From contig CAJNDS010002215.1 of assembly GCA_905221605.1 (NCBI GenBank), positions 370,001 to 434,000 of the forward strand: a stretch of DNA of 64,000 nucleotides, written 5' to 3'. The notes beneath the pieces are model-generated. The model worked only from the letters and a program-made list of their open reading frames with translations, did no database searches and had not been told where the DNA came from. Both the position numbers and the translations under genes were made by a program. Origin of the DNA: Symbiodinium natans (taxonomy: Eukaryota > Sar > Dinophyceae > Suessiales > Symbiodiniaceae). Below are positions 58,679 through 64,000 of this stretch, in pieces. Within the stretch, counting starts at the first letter, position 1. Every line of letters begins with the position of its first letter.

Positions 58679-59390
58679 GCTTTTTGTTTCTTTCAGACAT
58701 CAATCACCTTTGTGATTTGCAAACTGGTGGAGCTGCAGCTGAAAGATCCAGATGTGCAGCCAGAGCTCCCAGGACTCGACAGTGTTGAGTTCAAGATTCC
58801 TCACCCGAGGCGACAGCTGGCCCAACGCGCTTCCTGCCGCCATGACCCAGTTAGGGAACAAAGGCGCTCTTCGGCCAAGATGTTACCAGATGCAGGGTGC
58901 GAACCCAGGGCTCTGTTCTGGTACCCTTTGAATCTCTTCGCCTTTCGATACCGGTAGCCACTGCCAGCTCACTGAGAGACGATCCTGAAAAGTGTCAGAG
59001 CAAAATCTTAGCGCTCGACCGAACAGTTCGCCCAGTTACGCAACTGTCCAACTTAGGATTTGCTTCCCCTCCTGGAGTTCTTGCAGGTGGGCGATATCCA
59101 ACTTTAGTATGGCTGGGACTGGATATGTGGTTTCAACTATGGGTGTTCAATCAAATCTCGTTTCAAATTTCAAAGTCAGTCTCACAGAGTCAGAGAGAGA
59201 GAGAGAGGGAGGGGTTTTTCCCTCCTACCACCTTTTTTCCTAAAGGGACGTCCTTTTCGGCGATATCTCCTACTCCCTGGTGCATCTCTGTCATTTGTGG
59301 CTTGTCAGTGTCCGTGGTTTGGGGAGACCTGTCGCCTTACCGCGTTGGTTTCACGAACAGACAGCTCGCTAGAGCACGCCCATCTCGGTA
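58679..59390. other. no confident gene; GA tract
   Basis: A frame at 58670-58957 includes a plausible stretch (TFVICKLVELQLKDPD), but it has no splice support. (GA)n at about 59185-59212. Confidence 0.35.
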
Positions 59391-59459
59391 TGGAGCGTGC
59401 CCCTTGGGGCGACCTCCCTCGGGAGGTTATGCGCACTCAAGCAAGCAAGCAAGCAAGGG
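59391..59459 (+). repeat. double-hairpin element with AAGC tail, copy A
   Basis: GGAGCGTGCCCCTTGGGGCG, then CCTCCCTCGGGAGG, then a short ATGCGCA linker and (CAAG)4. It matches copy B at 60082-60168 closely: both hairpin stems are kept although loop and stem bases differ. Confidence 0.8.
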
Positions 59460-60081
59460 GTTCTAATTAGGTGCAAGTGTATCCGTCTCAAACCGCTACC
59501 ATCTTGGACCACCCTTACCGGTGGCAATTCGACAGGCCGAAATGCCGATGCAAACGTAGACAATGCAGAACAGACCTCGCAATTTCCGTTCAAGTCTTTC
59601 AAAGCGCTAACTTCCGCTCAATTCGTTCAAACCGTTACTACCAGGCTCAGTCTCATGCGCAGCGAACTCAAGGTAACTGGCCGAATCACAAGGCAAGCTG
59701 TTGGTTGCACAGTGTACCCTTAAACACAACAGCCTGACAACAGCTCCTGACATAACACCCTGTAGTGGCCGTTAACCTGCACCTGAACAACAGAAAGATG
59801 GGACGAAAACAGAGGCAAACAAATGGCCTCAGGGAGCTGGCTTTTGCGATCGAAATTTCCCAACACCCCTTCAGAGCCCAGAGGCCGGGCGTATACGACC
59901 CGAAGCACAAATCGGGGATAATGGTGCTGAGTCAATGAACTCGAAAAGGGAACATAGTGTTGCATGTCCTTATCTCCCTCGTCCCCCTTATCGTAGCTTG
60001 CCTTGTTGCACACATTGTCCTCTCCCTGGTGTGACCGTTCCCCACCGAGCACCCGCCTCACACCGACTGACCCGGTGGAGC

Positions 60082-60120
60082 GTGCCCCTCGGGGCGGCCT
60101 CCCGAGGGAGGCCATACGCA

Positions 60121-60167
<47 letters not shown>

Positions 60168-60168
60168 A
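60082..60168 (+). repeat. double-hairpin element with AAGC tail, copy B
   Basis: GGAGCGTGCCCCTCGGGGCG, then the perfect palindrome CCTCCCGAGGGAGG, then ATACGCA and about eleven AAGC units. The form (compact conserved head, simple-repeat tail, dispersed copies) is that of a short interspersed element, but no polymerase III box was identified. Confidence 0.8.
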
Positions 60169-60305
60169 GAGAGAGAGAGCGGGAGGGAGCGGAGACAGAG
60201 AGAGAGGAGAGGAGAAAGAAGGAGAGGAGAAATAAAGCGAGGAGGAAGACGGAGAGGAGGGGAGGGGAGGGAGGGGAGAGGAGAGGAGAGAAGGTGAGAG
60301 AAGGA
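60169..60305. repeat. GA/GGAGA purine-rich tract
   Basis: Continuous purine-rich + strand with GAGA and GGAGG words, directly following the AAGC tail. Confidence 0.9.
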
Positions 60306-60773
60306 GGGAGCGAGACCGGCCAACGAGATCGAGACCTACTACCAGATCGTGATCATGGCAGGGAGAAGACCGAGGCAATCGTCGCGCATGAAGCAGGGGG
60401 AACGGGAGGAGCAGCCAGCTCGGAGCAAGGAACAGACGGGGGCACACCACCCACGCCACCGACACAAGCCTGGCAACCCCCACCACCCAGCAGCCACCCA
60501 CCACCACAGACGATGAGGAGAAGGTGGGAAGCCCAAATGGGGATCGCCGCGAATAGGAGGCGGTCCAAGCAACGCCGGAGACTAGCCTTCGGCCAACGCA
60601 CCAGGAGGTCCAGGAGCGGGGGGTCCAGCCACCAGTACAAGCACCTCACAGCAGAGGAGGGGGGCGACGATGAGGAAAACCGGCGAAGACGTACTGAGCC
60701 CCCGGAAACCCTAGGACTGCTGAACGGAGGGGAAGAGCACAGGCGTAGACGAGCCCATGCGGGGATTGACTGA
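60306..60773 (+). CDS. Arg-rich open frame, possible retroelement leader
   Basis: Part of a 256-codon + strand frame (60003-60773) whose first half is translated repeat. The unique part has a Pro/Gly-rich stretch and then a strongly basic region (RRRSKQRRRLAFGQRTRRSR) and EENRRRRTEPP, ending in TGA. Such Arg-rich low-complexity leaders occur in dinoflagellate retroelements, but no reverse transcriptase, RNase H or zinc knuckle is present within the window, so the assignment is a guess. Confidence 0.22.
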   Translation, partial: GSETGQRDRDLLPDRDHGREKTEAIVAHEAGGTGGAASSEQGTDGGTPPTPPTQAWQPPPPSSHPPPQTMRRRWEAQMGIAANRRRSKQRRRLAFGQRTRRSRSGGSSHQYKHLTAEEGGDDEENRRRRTEPPETLGLLNGGEEHRRRRAHAGID

Positions 60774-61774
60774 CGACGGGGGGACACTAGAAGTATTGGT
60801 AAAGGGCGGGAGTTTTGACTAGCAGTCGAGGAGGCAACCCAGTCTATCCTTGCATGGGGCAACAGCACAGTGGAGTTCGTAAGCCACCGTGGGGACCGGG
60901 GAGTTGCAGGCTTTGATTCCAGGTTGTCTGGGGCTGTGAATTCAGGTAGGCAGGGCTACTTCGGATAGGGGTTTGCAGCCTGTTTGAGACCACGGATGGC
61001 CTACCCGTCTCACAGCAACATTTTTCGGGGGCTAAAGGGCCGGTTCTAGGGGGGCACGTAGTCTAGGACCCTTGGAGCAACTCGCAAGAATGGCCCGGGA
61101 GGTTGTTACGTGTTGCCACTCGGGGAAGAAATGGAAGGGCATGGCGCGGGGCTTAGCGGGGGGCTTAGCGGGGGTGGGGCACTAAGGACTTCTAAGGAAT
61201 GGGTGAAAGGGAACAAGCGCCAAGCCTGACCACGTCCCCGAGACAAACTGAGGATCCCCGAATACCGGGGCAGGCGCACAGCCAGGGGGTTCGCCCCCAC
61301 GCCCCCAAGAAAGAAAGAAAGAAGGAGTGAAGAAGAAGAGAGCTTGGGGATGCATTGGTCGAGTTAATGCTGAGGGAGTTTCAGGCTGAGTTTTGGGCGG
61401 GAAGTTTCATATTGAGACCTTTCTTCGGGCGTGCTTCGTGCGTGGGGGGGTGCTCTCCACACCCAGCAGAAGAAGAGAAAGAGAAGGACAGCGAGGATAG
61501 CCTTCTCGCCGGCGAAACAGCGCATCATGCCGCAAAGTGTTCTGTGTTAACAAAACAGGAACTTCAAACTCTTTCCTTTTGCATCAGGCCCTGGCAGAAG
61601 AGCCTTTCAGTCGGCGGCTGCTGGTGGATGGATCGAAGAGGACGGCTCAGAACCTCGATATTCGCTGTCAAATCAGCCATGAGAGATGCAGTTTCGCATT
61701 GCCATGTGCCTGAGTTGGCAGACGCACCATCGTAGTTGCGATATTTGCCATATCAGCCCAAGTCATCTTCGCAG
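60774..61774. other. no supported gene, G-rich
   Basis: Strongly G-rich + strand at 60870-61190 with GGGGGCTTAGCGGGG-type runs. The frame at 61355-61735 has no domain. Confidence 0.4.
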
Positions 61775-62100
61775 AGGAGCCGCTTCCTGCTGGCCCTCCT
61801 GGAGCGCCAGCCGGAGATTCTGGCGGCTCTCGTTGAGGTTGGAATAGACTTTGGAGGCTTCGAGACATTCTCGATTGATTGAAGGTCGTTCAATTGACAC
61901 CAAAATCCTGCTATCGGCAAGAGAGGGTCTGTCCCACCGAGGGTGATGACGTGCGTGCTATACAACTGATTGCCAGTGACCCTTTTTGCTTGGAGGCCGT
62001 TCGACGCTCAGCCAATGAGGCAACGCTGGCCACTGCAGCTTCGTGGCTGCGGGCCCAAAGTCTTTACGAGGCCGGCGCTGCTCTGACCCGACTCAGCTGA
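61775..62100 (+). CDS. two terminal exons of an unrecognised gene
   Basis: Exon 61775 onward (acceptor CTTCGCAG) encodes RSRFLLALLERQPEILAALV and VGIDFGGFETFSI. Exon 61942-62100 (acceptor CACCGAG) encodes GDDVRAIQLIASDPFCLEAV and an Ala-rich helix (ATLATAASWLRAQSLYEAG), with stop TGA at 62098-62100. Both have strong G/C third positions. A GA donor at 61877 (ATT then GATTGA) would give a 65-base GA-AG intron joining them in phase 0 and removing the in-frame TGA at 61880-61882. Without that splice they are two separate ends. Family unknown. Confidence 0.45.
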
Positions 62101-62976
62101 GCGTGTAAACTGGAACCTCCCTCAGAGGAGTGGCTGCCAATGGTTGGCGTTGGTGCACCCGCGACAGGTGCGGACATTTCATTTTGATGAGACGGCGCAG
62201 TGGAGCTTCTTGTAACTTGTGACCTGAGACAACGCGATCGCCGAAATACAAGGCTGAATGAGAAAACATGGGGTCCAGGACATGACCTTTCCACTAAATG
62301 TGGAAAAAATGAGGGCCATTTAGAATATGATCGTTTCACTGAATGTGTAAAAAAAATGAGGGCCATGTTGCCATGTTGTACAGCTAACGGGAAGCAGGGG
62401 TCTGGATAGCAAAAGGAGCAATCTACAACGGCCCTGTGCCTCAATCCAGCTGCTTGCCAAGATACCCTTGCCAGAATGCGCAACCGGCGCCCCAAGTCCC
62501 TTTCCAAACATAGAGAGAAATAGGGCAGGGCAGGGGTGCGGGCGAGCGTAAGAGTTCGCCCTGAAAGTCCTCAGAGGAGAGGAATGTGACGAAGAAAGCG
62601 AAGATTTTGTGCCTAAGAGTCTGTGTGTCTCTGTGACTCTGTGTGTGTGTGTGTGCGTTTTTTCGTGACATTGGCAAACTAGCAGTCGCCACAGGCGTGC
62701 ACGCAGCGCTGACAACTTTGAGCCCCATATTCAATGGCGAGGCAGGCACGCTTGCTGTGTTCTGCTTGTATACGCAGAACAGAACAGCTTTGAAGTAAGC
62801 ATGATGTATATGAAGGCTACAGTAAAGCTCACACATGTTGCCAGGGTAACGAATGCGTCACATAGACGAATAGGCTGCTGTTCAGTGTGAGGTTCTTCGC
62901 GTTGCCAAGCTCGAGCTGGGACTTCCCGTTGCTTGGGCTGCAAAGCCGGCTCAGGAAAACACGATGAAACCAGGGC
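62101..62976. other. no supported gene
   Basis: Two near-identical 20-25 base stretches around GAAAAAATGAGGGCCAT at about 62297 and 62346 form a local direct repeat. A short GT microsatellite lies at about 62640. No exon recognised. Confidence 0.45.
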
Positions 62977-63290
62977 TTGCGGGGGGAAGAAGTGGTGCGT
63001 GACATGATGCGACATTTTACAGCTTTCAGAGTCTACCATTTTCAAAGTTTACTGCAGCTCATTCCGTGCAATCTCGAGGCACTGGAAGCCTGTGCGGCCC
63101 TCGTTTCTGCAGCGCTGCCTCTGGCGATTCCCGTGGAGCCCGAACGGACCTCAGCCAGACGTCACAAAGGCCCTGAAATTTCGGGGTGCTTCGCGTTTGA
63201 ATCTAGAAGGCGTAGACCTTGTTTTGGTGTCTTCGTGCTTGGAGGATGAACTGCACCATGCGGCACAGGAAATTCCACGAGAAATTGACT
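62977..63290 (+). CDS. coding-like stretches in two frames, unknown protein
   Basis: Frame 1 (about 63040-63150) reads LLQLIPCNLEALEACAALVS and onward. Frame 2 (about 63150-63290) reads LNLEGVDLVLVSSCLEDELH and onward to a TGA at 63288-63290. Both look coding with G/C-rich third positions, so either a small intron or a frameshift lies near 63150. Unrecognised. Confidence 0.35.
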
Positions 63291-64000
63291 GAGTGACTTT
63301 GCCTCCTGGGCTTCCTTGAGACATGTTCTCAGCTGTTCTCATACGTTTCATGCTTTCAAAACCAACCTCCCAATGACAAGCCTCAGGCGGAGCTCCTCCA
63401 GCGCTAGAATTCGGGGATAGGGCCCAAACTGTGGGCAGGACTTGAATTCGCTGCATCTGCAGCGCTCCTCCCCCAACGGGCTGATCGAAGATTTAGGCCC
63501 ATGCACCTCTAGAGTAAACTATAGAGGCCACCTCGGCTATGGATCCGCGGCTTCAGCCAGAGAGGACATCGGTGCCGCAAAGCGCTGTGCTTAGCCCGCT
63601 GAGGTTATTGTTCTTTTCAGCATGTCGCCTTTGGTCTGTAGGTGGAATCAGAGTTCCAGCCAACCACCAAAGCCACTGTACTCAGAAGAAGAGGCAGTCC
63701 GAGCCCAGAAGTGACAGAACTTGACAGAAGTCAACTGAACCAGCAGGATCCTTGGATCCCTCCTGGGCGCCCTGGGAGAACTTGCTCGCAGCCTCCCCCA
63801 ACCTGGCCGGGCTGGTGCTTTGGGTGCTTCGGCTCCGAGGTGTTCTTCATCTGGCCTTTGACTGCCATAAGTGATCAAGAATTTCCATGTGCTTTCAGTC
63901 TAGTCTGTGGTCATGTGCTCCCCCACCCGCCACCCCGCACGGAGGCTCAGTTGCAATGATGGCATAGGCTGAAATGGAGCCCAGTGTCCCCACCTGCCGT
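63291..64000. other. no supported gene to the window end
   Basis: Frames at 63539-63724 and 63642-63959 are Pro/Ser-rich and without domain. Confidence 0.4.

Noticed and set aside
60003-60305. Lys-Ala-Ser-Lys-Gln and Arg-Glu repeat protein
   Set aside because: Translation of the AAGC tail and the GA tract of the hairpin element; only the unique part after 60306 is kept, as a weak candidate.

Overview
The window looks like nuclear DNA of a dinoflagellate, most likely Symbiodiniaceae-like. No prokaryotic layout is present. Recognisable genes are chains of very short exons (about 40-180 bases). Their introns follow the dinoflagellate rule: every 3' end is AG, but the 5' ends are GC more often than GT, and sometimes GA. 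Plant/dinoflagellate-type TTTAGGG telomere-like repeats occur inside the sequence. More than a quarter of the window is simple or satellite repeat. No tRNA, rRNA, CRISPR array or prokaryotic promoter was found, and no tRNA search could be run.

Three genes can be spliced with phase-consistent junctions and assigned to a family, all on the + strand. (1) 1.3-5.1 kb: the EF-hand half of a calcium-dependent protein kinase (CDPK)-like gene. (2) 19.8-23.2 kb: a 12-exon short-chain dehydrogenase/reductase (SDR). (3) about 31.9-34.1 kb: a secreted-type haem peroxidase with a Thr/Pro/Ser repeat tail; its 5' part is broken by two small frameshifts. A ZZ zinc-finger exon lies at 23.5 kb. Several unrecognised genes have coding-like, phase-compatible exons on the + strand: 16.9-17.9, 41.4-42.2, 45.5, 46.45, 48.4-49.8 and 61.8-62.1 kb. 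One clear coding-like island (14.7 kb) is on the - strand. The predominance of + strand genes fits the unidirectional gene arrangement known in dinoflagellates.

Repeats by region: 0-0.45 kb CA/GGAC microsatellites; 4-9 kb GA, ACT/AGT and GTAGTG arrays; 10.7-11.6 kb a dense fold-back (inverted-repeat) cluster; 11.64-13.08 kb an AT-rich satellite with a 21-22 base unit and a roughly 490-base higher-order period; 34-38 kb AT arrays; 43.4 kb a G-run/C-run switch; 47.6 kb a TTG/GTG array; 55.0-55.8 kb telomere-like blocks facing opposite ways; 56.86-58.57 kb a ~583-base tandem repeat; 59.4 and 60.1 kb a dispersed double-hairpin element ending in AAGC repeats.

Most long open frames in the window are repeats read through, or the opposite strand of short exons. 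The real genes sit in much shorter pieces. Exon boundaries given here are read by eye from splice-site and phase logic and need transcript support. The genes do not form an obvious common pathway.
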